Shown: piece by piece, positions 48,268-58,819 of the stretch
Numbering within the stretch: the stretch's first letter is position 1
Layout of the letters: the number at the start of each line of letters is the position of its first letter
NCBI RefSeq assembly: GCF_030409875.1
Contig: NZ_JAUFQR010000001.1
Location: 3,100,001-3,164,000 of the forward strand
Reading direction: 5' to 3'
DNA length: 64,000 nucleotides
Source: Chryseobacterium tructae
Lineage (GTDB): Bacteria > Bacteroidota > Bacteroidia > Flavobacteriales > Weeksellaceae
Translations under genes and position numbers: made by a program
Notes under the pieces: generated by a model
Databases searched by the model: none
Told to the model about the DNA's origin: nothing
The model's input: only the letters and a program-made list of their open reading frames with translations

Positions 48268-49625
48268 TTAAGGTTGTTTTTGTACTTTAATATCTACTAC
48301 TACATAAGAATTTGGCCCATTGGTAACAAAATTCTTGATTTTGATCGCTCCTTTTCGCCCGTCAGCAGTCTGAAACAGAACCACTCTAGGTATTACCGAA
48401 TTGGTAAACGGGGCTTTTCCGGCATTGGTTTCAGAAACATTTATGGCAGAAAAGTCATTTCCTGAGATCAAAGCATCAAACCCTGAAGGAGAAAGCTGCG
48501 TCCCTACAGATTCCTGTGAATTGATGACTTTAGTATGGGTGGCATTCGGGATTGCTATGAAACCTGTATTCTGAACTTCATCTGGTGCTACAACTGGTTA
48601 TACAAGAATGAGGAGTTCAGCCCAAAGAATGCAAAATCTATTTTGGAACCATTAGTCTGATTCGCTTCTCCCTGCTTAATCACTGTTCCCAATTCGGAAG
48701 AGAAAAAGCATCCGATAGCGGCATGAGCACTGTTGATTCCCAATTGAATATCGCTGAATGACAACAAATTTGTATCAGGCAATACTGTTACCTGTTTTTG
48801 TTGTGTTTTAGTCTCTTTATCATTGGTCGATTTCAATATAATAGTATAAGTTCCTGCTGTAGGCAGTGTAATATGAGGGTTTACTTCTGTTGAAACCGCT
48901 GGAATTCCACCTGTTACCATCCATTCATATGACGTAGCATTTGTTGATAAATTATGAAGATGAAGCACTACAGGAGCCTGATAATCATTATCAACGGCAT
49001 CTACTGTCCAATTGAAATCTACGGTCATTGCAGGCTTCACGTTGACTGTCTTTTGAGTGGAATAGGTCTCCAAACCATTGGAGATTGTCAGCTTAATCAA
49101 ATGATCTCCTGGTGCTGTAAACACAACATTAGGATTTTCTTCGTTTGAAGTAGCTGGATTTCCCCCGTCAAACTCCCAAAGATATTGAGTGGCTCCCAAG
49201 GATTTATTGATCATTTTTAAGGTAACCGGAGAAGTATCGCTTCCCTGCATTTGCCAATCAAAATCTACGATTACTGCTGCATCTGCCTTCACCTCAATCT
49301 CTTTGGTATCAACATTTCCATCTTTGTTGGATGCTTTTAATTTTATTTTATAGACACCCGGATTGGAATACGTTATAGGCTGCGGACTTTTTTCAGCAGA
49401 ACTGGTGACCGATGCTCCTTCAAATGACCATTCATAGGTATCTGCACCAGTGGATTTATTGGTAAGTTCTACTTTTACAGGAACTGAAAAATCATTGTTG
49501 ACCACTTTTATACTAAAATCAGCCTTTACAGGGATGCTTTCTTCCACAGCGCAGGCATTAAACATCCATGCACAGACAACCATAAGAAGAAGGTATACTA
49601 TGTTTGGGGTTTTGTGAGTTCTCAT
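48268..49625 (-). pseudogene. PKD-repeat lipoprotein-like protein; single-base frameshift
   Basis: The product is about 452 residues after repair. It has a hydrophobic export signal with a possible lipobox cysteine (WMFNAC), then three or four PKD domains, recognised by VELTNKSTGADTYEWSFEG, LKMINKSLGATQYLWEFDGG and LHLHNLSTNATSYEWMVTGG. A C-terminal domain follows (TNLLSFSDIQLGINSAHAAIG). The frame breaks at GG 48596-48597, after FLYN. One extra C on the minus strand joins PVVAPDEVQNTGF and continues to 48268. It lies ten bases before the barrel gene. Confidence 0.82.
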
Positions 49626-49654
49626 TTGTTTTTATTTTTTTGTCATCATGGTTA

Positions 49655-52600
49655 TTATTGTACAAGCATTCTTTTTACGAGCGCTTCACTTCTTGTTTCC
49701 AATATAATAAGATACGTTCCTGCCGGAAGTGAAGTACTATAAGGTATTGTAAAGTAGGTAGATGAAGGCATATCAACCACCGGATAGGCTTCATGAGACA
49801 CCATATCAACAATTCTTACTTTATAGGAGCTGCTATATCAAGTCCTACCAAGACCTTGAATACTCCTTTATTTGGGTTGGGAAGAATGGTAAATTCTCTT
49901 ACATTGGAAGCCTTTACCGGATTTGTGTTTACGCCTGATGTATTTTCTTCCACAACAACTTTTTTATAAAATGTTTTTACACATTCACCCTGAAATCCTT
50001 TTAGTCCGATTTCATAAGAACCTGTTTTAAAGAATTTCAATTCCAGGAATTCATCTGTTTTATTAAGAACCTGGATATCCGGTGTATCAGGAATAATCCA
50101 TTGTACTTTTTCAGGTTTGGTTGGCGAAGTATTGACAAGCACAACAGTTGACTCTGTATATGCATGGGTTGTCAACATCAACTGCGGATTTAAAACATCC
50201 ATGGAATTTTTAATAACAACCGTATCTGTTGCAGTACAACCTTTGGAATCCGTAATCAAGACAGTGTAGGTTCCGGCTTTGGATAAGGTAACAGATGAGT
50301 TTGTAGAGATGACTACTCCACTCTGGTCTTTCCATTGATAGGTGGCTCCGGCTTCATTGATATCAACATTATAAGTCTGAGTATCTCCCAAGCATAAGGT
50401 AATATCCGCGCCTAAATCTACTTTAAGCTGTGTTGGATCTGTAAGGGTATAATTTCTGAAAACACTACAACCATTGGCATCTGTCACAGTCACATTATAG
50501 GTTCCCGCTGCAATAGCTGTATTATTTAATCCTGCTGCTCCATTTGACCAAACAATATTATAAGGTGCCTTCCCTCCTGTTACATTAATTTTAATCTCAC
50601 CGTTGGCTGCTCCAAAGCAAATTGGATTTGTTACTGCAAGATCGTCAATCAACAACTGATCCGGACCTATAATCTGAGTACTGCCGCTAACTTTACAGTT
50701 TTTTGAATCGTTGACCAACACAAAGTAGTTCCCTGCTGATAATCCTGTTACCGTAGGAGTTGTGTCATTGGTATTCCATTGATAAGAATATGCTCCTGTA
50801 CCACCCGTAGCATTTACAGACACTTGGCCACTGCTTTGGTTATAGCATGTAATTGTATTTGCTGATAAGGTAATCGCTAATTCTGCTGGAAATACGAGTG
50901 TAAATTGGGCATCTGTCATATTATTGTTGCATCTTTTACAAGAACCTTGTATGTTCCGGTTGTAAGATTTCCCAATGTAGACTGTGTAGCTCCTGCAATA
51001 TTCTGGAAAAGACCACCATTCTGAATCTGCCATTGATAAGTATATGTACCTACCCCTCCAGCAACTACTGCTTTTAGAGTACCATCTTCGGCTTCATCCG
51101 GTGTGCCGTTTCCATTAAGGTCTGCCTTATATTGATAATCATTGGCAATATTACAAGATATCTGTTTTTGAACTTCAATATTGGAAACTAATGGTAATGG
51201 CTGATCGATGATAAATTCCTGAGAAATAATTCCACAATTTCCAAGCTGGCTTGATGCACTGGAATAGTTTTTATCTTTTATTGTTACATAATATTTCCCT
51301 GCCGAAAGTCCATCAAGTTTAATCGTAAACGGATTATTTACGGCATCAGTTGTGATTCCTGTAGTGATCAAAGTTCCATTGACTGCATCTTTTCGCCATT
51401 CAAAATCATAGGAACCATCGGATTTAGGAGTTCCGCCAACAATTCTTACGGAAATATAGCCATTGCTCAATCCATATCCTGTTGGTTGAGAGATCTCGGT
51501 TTCAGATGCCGGAATAGCTATTGCGGCGGCAGGCTGAATAATGGTTACCGTAACTTCTTTTTCATTACCGTTTTCTTTTGCTACACAAAGGTTTGAATCT
51601 CTTACTTTTATTTTATAAACACCTGCTGCCAGATTTTGTATTTGAGTATTTGTACCATTACTAAAATTTGTCCAATCAAGATAAGGCTGATTGTCTTTGG
51701 TTATTTTATATTGAAATTGATTTTGTCCGCCTCCGGCTGTTAATGCAATTATCCCATCATTTCCCTGGAAGCAATATACATTCGTTTGGGAAGTCATGGA
51801 AAAGGTAACCGGAGTGGGCTTAACAATCTCAAAACTAATAGTATGATTAGCTCCATCGGTATAAGTAGCATTGGATTCATAAGTTCCAAGCATATCCAAC
51901 TTATATTTTCCCGGAGGAAGCCCTTGAAGAGTATATGATGTATTGTTCTGAAGTTCATTCGTAATGTCTTGATTTAAAACGGCAGCTCCAGTATCAATAT
52001 TTATCAAAGATATTTTTAGTGTTTCACCGGATGCCAGCATTCTGTCGAAATTTAAAACAACACTTCCATCTGTTGAATCAAAACATTTAACAGGAGATAT
52101 GGTGCTTGAAAGAATATGAGGTGCCGATTTATAATAAGAAAATGCTATAATATTGGATGTTGAAGGTGAATTGGTACAATTCTCCATATTCACACGGATG
52201 TAAATCGTCTTACCAAAATCATTATCTGTAAGAAAGTCTTTTCCTTTTGCATGAAGTACCGGAACATTATTGAATTGTGTAGGAAACGGGGTAAAATTAT
52301 TGGTATTTCCTACTGAAAACTCCCAATTATAATATTGATTGTCTATATTATCCGGCAGCGTAATTGTTAAAAACTCTTCTCCTGAGATATTTACATTATT
52401 TCCGGTAGGAGTATTAAGGGTAACCACTGGTTTTATCGTTTCCGTAGAGTTTCCCGGCTGATTAAGTCCTCCAAACCCATAGTTTATTTTATCGCAAATA
52501 CTGATATTATGTTCATGCGTTGCATAATCAGTGTCTTTACAGCCAAATGTCCCTCTATCTCTATGGGTAGTGCCATACTTTACTCTTACAATTTTATTGG

Positions 52601-52880
52601 CTTTGGTAAAGTCATGTTCTCCTGAAAACCCTGTATTGGCAATACCATTTCCGTTATTAGGATAATTAGTTGATCCCTGCACAAGCGTTACGTGGGAATT
52701 ATCTTGTTTCTGTACTGCAATCCATTGCAGCCCCCCTGTGATATTATTACCACAAGTACTACCGTCAAATCCGACGTATCCTGTAACTGTAAAACGATAT
52801 GTTGCTGTACCACCTACCTGAGACTGTCCCCAGGAATAAGCATAAATCAGGATCAATAAAAGGAATAAATTCTTTTTCAT
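49655..52880 (-). pseudogene. Large T9SS type A protein with SprB-like repeats; two single-base frameshifts
   Basis: This surface protein of about 1,075 residues has a signal peptide (LFLLLILIYAYSWGQ) and multiple SprB-like repeats, e.g. ITCYNQSSGQVSVNATGGTG...YQWNTNDTTPTVTGLSAG and VFRNYTLTDPTQLKV. The C-terminus REFTILPNPNKGVFKVLVG, with the continuation YKVRIVDMVSHEAYPVVD and a terminal VKRMLVQ, is a T9SS type A sorting domain. Breaks lie near 50927-50929 and 49834-49837, and the true stop is at 49655-49657. It belongs to an adhesion or gliding-like surface system. SprB itself is far longer, so this is not a direct orthologue. Confidence 0.85.
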
Positions 52881-52892
52881 GTGTTTGTTTTT

Positions 52893-55016
52893 TTAATATT
52901 CAATACTTATTTTTTCAGTCTTTGCCACCTGATTATTTTTCAGCATTGGCTTTAATAAATAAGTGTAAGTATTTCCTACCTGGATTGACTTGTCTTCTAA
53001 AAAGTTTTGTCCTCCTGTCAATGTTCCCCAAAGACTTGGTTTTTCAGAACCTTTCTGACGGTAGACAATGATCTCCCCTACATTATCTCTATTGATCTTC
53101 CAGTTCAGTTCAATCTGTGCTTTACTTTTACTGGCAGAACCGGAAAGATTGGTAAGGATAGATTGTGGTTCAAAGCTGTTGCTTCTCAAGGTCATTTCCT
53201 GGGATTTATCTGATTTTAGCTGGCTTTTGTCTATCGCAAGCATATAATAGGTGTACTGCTTGTTAACTTCAACCTCTTTATCTGTGTACACATAATCAGG
53301 CTTGATCTCTTTAGTTTCATAGATCATTTTCCAGCTTTTATCTTCTGAATCTTTGGCCTGACGGTATAACTGATGGGAAGCAACATCATCACTATGACTC
53401 TTCAACCAGTGCAGGGTTATTTTTCCATCATCTTCCAATTTGTATTCTGTAAATACAGGAGCTTGCGGTCTCACCTTATCAGGTTTTTCCAGCTCAAGGA
53501 TAATGGATGGTCTTGATTGATTTTTACGTCGGTCTGTTGCTGTAATATAATAATACACCTTAGAATTCAAGTTCTCCAGTACGACTTTATCTTCAAACTT
53601 ATTTTTGGTAATGGCTTGTGGAGTAAGTCTTACCAATTCATCTCCTTTTTGAATTCCTCTGAAAACGTGATAACCTTCAAGATCCTTCTCCGTATTGGCT
53701 TTCCATTCCAGGTGAGCAACTCCCAAAGAGTCTATTCTTCCTTTAAAACCTGCTGGTGTTTCGGGAGGCGTTGTATCGTTAGGCTGTGCCAGTACGGAAA
53801 AAGATTCACGTTTGTCTTCCCCTTTTCCAACGGCCTGTATTTTATAATAATTGGATGGAGCAAGGCTTTTGGTCACCAGATTTCTTGTTGTAACCGGAAT
53901 TTTATTTTTGATCGTTTTGTAACTATTCTGGGCATCGGTCTCGGAATGAAGCAACTCAAAAGAAACAATATCCTTTTCGGCTTCTTTAGGAAATTCCCAT
54001 TCTAAGGCAATGTTTTCATCTTCCCCGATATTAAGTTCTGAAATCCTTGGTGTGGCTTCCATGCTCTTTTTACCGGCACCGGAAACAACATCAGAGTAAG
54101 GCCCATAGTCTCCAAAAATCGTTTTTCCACGAATTCGGTAACTGAATTTTGCATTATTCTGCTTCAAGGAATCTACAAAGACCATTCCCTGAGTTTGTCG
54201 GCCATCATTATCATTCATATTCATTACCGGAAGGTCTCCCAGTTCTTTAAAAGCTGCTCCTTCCTGAGCTCTCTCCACATAATAAGCAGTATAAGTCTCA
54301 CGAAGTTGCAGATATTCCCAGGATAATGTTACGGTCTGATCTTTAAATATGGCAATAAAATCTAATGGTTTAGGCAATTCATTGGTAGAAACAATAGAAG
54401 CCAATGCTTCTCCTTTTACCGGGAGGATATTTATTGATTTACCATCCTGAATTGTGCTTACCATGTACAGATACCTTTCATTAGGTTTTACATCGGTATC
54501 GGTATATCCCCATCCGGCAAGTTTGGCAACCTCGAAATCAAGATCGGCGGCCATAAGGGAATAGGCAAAACGCTGTTCAATCTCAGCAGATTTACTGACT
54601 ACTCCTTCAAGTTTTCCCTGTTTTTCTCCCATTTCAACCTCAAAGCTGTCCCCGAAAAGTGACTGAGCCACAATGGCTGCATTATCATTTTTCTCTACTA
54701 CTTTCTTCCACTCATTTTCTGATGCAGCTTTAAAAATTCCAAGGTCTTTTTCTTCAGGTTTTGTAAGGACTTTCCCATTTCTGGCCAGGACATATCTTTT
54801 TAAAGAAAATCCAGTTTTATTAGCCCTCTGCCATGCTAATGGCTCATCTACGGCCCATCGTAGTGATATACGGTCTTTCTTGGGATCTGTTTTAAGACGT
54901 ATATGAGGGGTAACAGGTTTGTCGGCATGCTTTTGCTGTCCCCCTACAATACTGCATAACAGCATTGTGAAAAGCAATAAATATTTCTTCAATGTATATT
55001 GTGTTTTTATGTTCAT
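52893..55016 (-). CDS. Exported fibronectin type III repeat protein
   Basis: The product is 707 residues with a signal peptide (YLLLFTMLLCSIVGGQ). It has an N-terminal domain (RISLRWAVDEPLAWQRANKTGFSL) and about four to five FN3-like modules (LEWEFPKEAEKDIVSFELLHSE, LEWKANTEKDLEGYHVFRG, LHWLKSHSDDVASHQLYRQ, LNWKINRDNVGEIIVYRQ). No T9SS domain is seen, so it is likely periplasmic or part of a cell-surface complex. It is the first gene of the four-gene operon ending with the outer-membrane barrel, with a 12-base gap to the SprB-like gene. Confidence 0.85.
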   Translation of the reverse strand: MNIKTQYTLKKYLLLFTMLLCSIVGGQQKHADKPVTPHIRLKTDPKKDRISLRWAVDEPLAWQRANKTGFSLKRYVLARNGKVLTKPEEKDLGIFKAASENEWKKVVEKNDNAAIVAQSLFGDSFEVEMGEKQGKLEGVVSKSAEIEQRFAYSLMAADLDFEVAKLAGWGYTDTDVKPNERYLYMVSTIQDGKSINILPVKGEALASIVSTNELPKPLDFIAIFKDQTVTLSWEYLQLRETYTAYYVERAQEGAAFKELGDLPVMNMNDNDGRQTQGMVFVDSLKQNNAKFSYRIRGKTIFGDYGPYSDVVSGAGKKSMEATPRISELNIGEDENIALEWEFPKEAEKDIVSFELLHSETDAQNSYKTIKNKIPVTTRNLVTKSLAPSNYYKIQAVGKGEDKRESFSVLAQPNDTTPPETPAGFKGRIDSLGVAHLEWKANTEKDLEGYHVFRGIQKGDELVRLTPQAITKNKFEDKVVLENLNSKVYYYITATDRRKNQSRPSIILELEKPDKVRPQAPVFTEYKLEDDGKITLHWLKSHSDDVASHQLYRQAKDSEDKSWKMIYETKEIKPDYVYTDKEVEVNKQYTYYMLAIDKSQLKSDKSQEMTLRSNSFEPQSILTNLSGSASKSKAQIELNWKINRDNVGEIIVYRQKGSEKPSLWGTLTGGQNFLEDKSIQVGNTYTYLLKPMLKNNQVAKTEKISIEY

Positions 55017-55119
55017 TATTTTGTTTTGGTTATTAGTTTTTTTTGATTAGCTCATTAATCTAAGAGACTTTAATTTTATATTTTATTAGTACAATTTATC
55101 TATGGAATAACCGTATTAT

Positions 55120-55563
55120 TTACTGCATCTTATTTTTTAAACTTTCAAGTGCATTGCTCATATCTCTACTCCAAGTATCAGGTAATGATTTATCATCATG
55201 ATAAACTTCTAATACTTTAGAAGCGTCATCAAACAATATTTTGTTAAATATTGATTCTTTAATTATAGCTTCCCCCATAACATAATAAACCAAAAACATT
55301 TCATCATCTTTTAATACTGAGTCTTTTATAGACTTTGCCCATGCTTTATCTTCCCAATCCATATCAACATTATTCATAATATATACATATTCCTCACCAT
55401 AGGTTTTAGACAAACTTTGATAACTTATGAATTTAGGAAAATGAATTACCTTAAGCTGGGTAATACAAGCGCTTAATGCAAGATTTTCAGGTTCAAAATC
55501 TATATCAACTGATATTATAGAACCATCAAATTTGTTAATCCTATTCTTTATTCTGTATTTCAT
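55120..55563 (-). CDS. Hypothetical protein, candidate orphan immunity protein
   Basis: The 147-residue cytoplasmic product has no motif I recognise. It mixes short beta segments (GSIISVDIDFEPENLALSACI) and acidic helices (MNNVDMDWEDKAWAKSIKDSVL). Its acidic, small, AT-rich character and position at the tail of the toxin locus resemble immunity genes, but no toxin lies directly upstream. Confidence 0.5.
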   Translation of the reverse strand: MKYRIKNRINKFDGSIISVDIDFEPENLALSACITQLKVIHFPKFISYQSLSKTYGEEYVYIMNNVDMDWEDKAWAKSIKDSVLKDDEMFLVYYVMGEAIIKESIFNKILFDDASKVLEVYHDDKSLPDTWSRDMSNALESLKNKMQ

Positions 55564-55677
55564 TTTTATTTAAAATAAAATGTTTGAACTTTATTATCTC
55601 TATACCATATCCATTCTACCTATCTACATTACTATTTAACAAATTATTTTTTTTGACTATAATATCTCTTAGCTTTA

Positions 55678-56136
55678 TTATATCATTCTTGTACTCCACA
55701 TTGTAATTAGTATTTCCTTTATTAGATTTATTAATAAATTATAATTAGAAGTCCTTATAGTTTTAGGATTTTTATATTCATTAATCAAATATTTTTCAAC
55801 AAAAAGCATTGATCTAAATCGTATAGTCATCGAATCATCAAAGCCTCCTAATGTATTTATTTTACTCTCAATTATATCTATAAGTGAATGTATACTTATA
55901 ATTGCATTTTCTAATTCAAATCTCTCTTCATACTCTTCTTGACTTCCTGCTATTTTGGTCAATTTCATTTTAAGATGCTGTCTAATATTTTGTTTTTCAT
56001 CAAAACTCTTTAGATTCCATTTTCTCTCATATAATAAATGGTTTAAGCATATCAATTCATTTGAATTTCCATCTTCAATCCTTTCGTATGCATTATGAAG
56101 CTTATATAGTTCATAAATTTCATCTAGTATATCCAT
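55678..56136 (-). CDS. Candidate immunity protein for the ADP-ribosyltransferase toxin
   Basis: From the ATG at 56136 this is a 152-residue, almost wholly helical acidic protein with no signal peptide (LDEIYELYKLHNAYERIED, LLYERKWNLKSFDEKQNIRQHLKMKL, IISIHSLIDIIESKI). The ATG lies one base after the stop codon of the ART gene's continued frame. This spacing is the classical toxin-immunity arrangement. No named immunity family is recognised. A TTG at 56148 would overlap the toxin and is less likely. Confidence 0.6.
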   Translation of the reverse strand: MDILDEIYELYKLHNAYERIEDGNSNELICLNHLLYERKWNLKSFDEKQNIRQHLKMKLTKIAGSQEEYEERFELENAIISIHSLIDIIESKINTLGGFDDSMTIRFRSMLFVEKYLINEYKNPKTIRTSNYNLLINLIKEILITMWSTRMI

Positions 56137-56137
56137 A

Positions 56138-56986
56138 TTATTGTTCAATTATTTCATAAATTAATACTCGTGAATCTCCCTCTTTAGGAGTTATTGATTT
56201 TAATTTATACTTTGTATTCATTCTCAACAAAATTTCCTTTTCAGCAGCATTAATTGCTTTAATATCAGTTCCAGATTTTGCCTTTATATTCCAAATGACA
56301 TCTCCTTTACCGATATGTCTAAAATTACCTGCAACATATTCTTCTGCTGACGTTTATGTAAACCTGCCTTTAAAATCAAACTCTTCTCCAACATTTATTT
56401 TTTTTGCAAAATCAGATTCGGCTTTTCCTGCTCCTCTAAAAACAGTACCGTTATACTTAGGTAATTTAGATTGTGCAGATTCCATGAGTTTTTTAATTTC
56501 CTTATACTCTGATGTCATAGGGATTTCACCAGCTAATGCTTTATTAAAATCACTATAATAATTATCTTGTATAAATAATTTTAAAGATGCTTCCTCGGCT
56601 ATTGTTATTTTATCTCCGAATTTTCTTACATGAGATCCATTTTCTAACGGCTCATATATTTGTTTAAATTTGGGATTTTTTAATAAATTACTAAAATCCT
56701 CCAAACTACCTGTTCCTTTCCACTTCTTATACCCACCCGCTTTTTCAATCGCACTCAGGTTTTTAGAAACCAGGTTCAGTTCATCTGCATTTTTTCTTAA
56801 TGCAGGAGCTTCCTCTGCCAGGATCTGCCATGCCTTGAAGCCATCTTCTTCATTAACAATACTTTTAAAGACTGCATTGCCTTGGGACAGATCGTTTACA
56901 AAGTCATCAAAATTGCAGGACTGTGCTGAAAATAGATTGATAAGCAGCAGTCCTATTACCGTTAATAAGTTTCTATACCACATCAT
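56138..56986 (-). pseudogene. Orphan secreted toxin with R-S-E ADP-ribosyltransferase domain, in-frame stop in the STS motif
   Basis: The N-terminal 92 residues (signal peptide ending NLFSAQ, then CNFDDFVNDLSQG and the segment ending AGGYKKWKG) are shared with the toxin at 57965-58819. The C-terminus is an ADP-ribosyltransferase: VFRGAG holds the Arg, KGRFT is followed by TAA (56354-56356) and then in the same frame TSAEEYVAGNF, and AAEKEILL supplies the ExE. The stop replaces the first residue of the expected STS. The continued frame ends at 56138-56140. A single base change would account for the stop. Unlike other breaks here this is not a frameshift. Confidence 0.75.
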
Positions 56987-57014
56987 TTATGAAGTTTTTA
57001 TTTTCCAGGCTGTA
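56718..57014. repeat. 297-bp duplicated toxin-leader segment, copy 1
   Basis: This segment matches 58551-58847 at a constant offset of 1,833 with only about ten visible mismatches. It covers the 92-residue leader of the orphan ART toxin and 28 bases before its start. Those 28 bases are the 3' end of the immunity-like gene 58806-59363, now cut off from its parent. Confidence 0.92.
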
Positions 57015-57129
57015 AACTCTTTGTTACAAAAAAATAACAACTCCCAACTTCACCTGCTCAGTTAGATGGCCAAACTATTTTCAAAGAACTTCTACTCTAT
57101 AGTATTAATCTTTTTAAGTCTTTTGATAT

Positions 57130-57270
57130 TTAATTATTCTTGTTTTTTTCTGCCCACTTTTTATAATTTGTATTGTCTAATTGTATCTGTATTTCTTCAA
57201 AAGGTTTGTATTTATATTCTTCTGGTAATAAATCATAGATATCTTCATAAAACAAAACTCCGTTTTCCAT
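57130..57270 (-). CDS. Small ORF of 46 residues, possible truncated immunity remnant
   Basis: An ATG at 57268-57270 opens a short acidic reading frame (MENGVLFYEDIYDLLPEEY...KKWAEKNKNN) to a TAA at 57130-57132. The composition looks protein-like rather than random and matches the AT-rich immunity genes beside it. It may be a remnant. It lies in the 350-base gap between the copy-1 leader and the immunity gene 57336-57962. Confidence 0.35.
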   Translation of the reverse strand: MENGVLFYEDIYDLLPEEYKYKPFEEIQIQLDNTNYKKWAEKNKNN

Positions 57271-57335
57271 AGAATCTTTTAATCACTTACTTTATCTAAA
57301 AATTAATTTCCTGCATTACATTTTTCACTCCATTG

Positions 57336-57962
57336 TCAAAGTATAAGCACAATTTTTTTTAGTTCTTTTTTAAATTTATTACTAGCTAAATCTAAAAGAT
57401 TGTTATTATAATCCAGTATATTCTGTAGCATGTTAAATTCAAAATCATTATCACACATAAAAAGAATTTTTCTTAAAGTAATATTTATCTTATATCTAAT
57501 AATATTTTTATTTTGATCGTAAAATAAAAATATATCAGCTTGATCATTTTGTGATAGTTGATAAAGTCTTTCTTCAACTCCATCCACATTAATTAAATAA
57601 TTATAGAAAATAGCTGTACTATCTTCATAAAAATTATCAGACTTAATCTTTTTACTAAATTTACTAAGAACATTTTCTTTCCATTCATCATATATATTTT
57701 CCACTGTGTAAAATTGTAAATTGTCTAAATCAATTCCTTCCGAATATTCAAGTCGTATTTTCTCAATTTCAAGAAAAGTAAATGTTTCTTGAAAGATTTG
57801 AAAGATTTGAAAGATTAAATCATAATTTATCTGATTACCTTGGAATTCACCTTCAATTATATATTCAAAAAATTCTCGGTTGTCGATAGTAGTTACAACC
57901 TCTATAGAATTCTTAACAAACCAATTGTACCATATTTCAGATACCATTAAATACTTATTCAT
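57336..57962 (-). CDS. Candidate immunity protein for orphan toxin 2
   Basis: This 208-residue acidic, AT-rich cytoplasmic protein starts two bases after the stop of the orphan toxin 57965-58819. It has no signal peptide or recognised family. Notable features are DREFFEYIIEGEFQGNQINYD-like beta/alpha segments and a tandem IFQIFQ, written by a short direct repeat in the DNA near 57790-57815. Its position makes it the likely antidote. Confidence 0.6.
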   Translation of the reverse strand: MNKYLMVSEIWYNWFVKNSIEVVTTIDNREFFEYIIEGEFQGNQINYDLIFQIFQIFQETFTFLEIEKIRLEYSEGIDLDNLQFYTVENIYDEWKENVLSKFSKKIKSDNFYEDSTAIFYNYLINVDGVEERLYQLSQNDQADIFLFYDQNKNIIRYKINITLRKILFMCDNDFEFNMLQNILDYNNNLLDLASNKFKKELKKIVLIL

Positions 57963-57964
57963 AA

Positions 57965-58819
57965 CTAAGGTTTTAGTTTTGTTAAATCAAAATTAAATGT
58001 ACTTCCATCCTTTAGAAAAACTCTTATATTCTTTAAAGTCCCATCATTTTTAATAGTAAATGCATTCCTACCTATTGAAGCATTAAACTGTTGTTCAACA
58101 TACTGTCTTGTAACTACCTGAATTGACCCATCATTTTTTGTAAAACTTTCAAAAGGAATTTTCAAATATCCCTCTGCTCCAATCCATTGAAAGTTTGGAT
58201 CTGCTTTAATTTTTGACGACATTTCATTAATTCTTGTTGCAAAGAAATTAAAGTTTTTATCTAACTCTTTCATAGTAAACGCCGTTCCATTTTCAAAAAA
58301 ACCTTCTATTGCTTGTAAATTATCTTTTGGAAATATACTCTTCTGATCTGTAAGAACAAATATTTCATCTGCCAAAGCAATTTCTTTAGCCTCAATATTG
58401 ACTCCTTGTAATATATAAGCTCCTCCTTTTGAATTTGATGCTAAAACATATTTAGTAACATCATCACTTACTCCTATTTTATTTAAATTATTTTTAATCA
58501 GTTGTGTAAAATTAAGCCCTCTTGCCCCTTGTATACTTTCTTTAATTCCCTTCCACTTCTTATACCCACCCGCTTTTTCAATAGCGCTCAAGTTTTTAGA
58601 AACCAGGTTCAGTTCATCTGCATTTTTTCTTAATGCAGGAGCTTCCTCTGCCAGGATCTGCCATGCTTTAAAGCCGTCTTCTTCATTAACAATACTTTTA
58701 AAGACTGCATTGCCTTGAGACAGATCGTTTACAAAGTCATCAAAATTGCAGGACTGTGCAGAAAAAAGATTAATAAGCAGCAGTCCTATTACCGTTAATA
58801 AGTTTCTATACCACATCAT
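57965..58819 (-). CDS. Orphan secreted toxin 2: shared leader with an unrecognised C-terminal domain
   Basis: The 284-residue product has a signal peptide (LLTVIGLLLINLFSAQ) and the 92-residue leader shared with the ART orphan, ending AGGYKKWKG. The remaining 192 residues differ completely (IKESIQGARGLNFTQLIKNNL..., KGGAYILQGVNIEAKEIALADEIFVLT, FKNDGSIQVVTRQYVEQQF-like segments). I do not recognise this C-terminal family. The constant leader with a swapped end is the hallmark of polymorphic toxins. It overlaps the immunity-like gene 58806-59363 by 14 bases and is followed by its own candidate immunity gene. Confidence 0.65.
   Translation of the reverse strand: MMWYRNLLTVIGLLLINLFSAQSCNFDDFVNDLSQGNAVFKSIVNEEDGFKAWQILAEEAPALRKNADELNLVSKNLSAIEKAGGYKKWKGIKESIQGARGLNFTQLIKNNLNKIGVSDDVTKYVLASNSKGGAYILQGVNIEAKEIALADEIFVLTDQKSIFPKDNLQAIEGFFENGTAFTMKELDKNFNFFATRINEMSSKIKADPNFQWIGAEGYLKIPFESFTKNDGSIQVVTRQYVEQQFNASIGRNAFTIKNDGTLKNIRVFLKDGSTFNFDLTKLKP

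Noticed and set aside
53517..54005. 162-codon plus-strand ORF inside the FN3 gene
   Set aside because: It is wholly antisense to a well-supported coding frame, has many Cys and Phe from reversed codons, and shows no motif.
57066..57272. 68-codon plus-strand ORF between toxin cassettes
   Set aside because: It is rich in Phe, Leu and Tyr from AT-rich DNA. The opposite-strand short ORF looks more protein-like.
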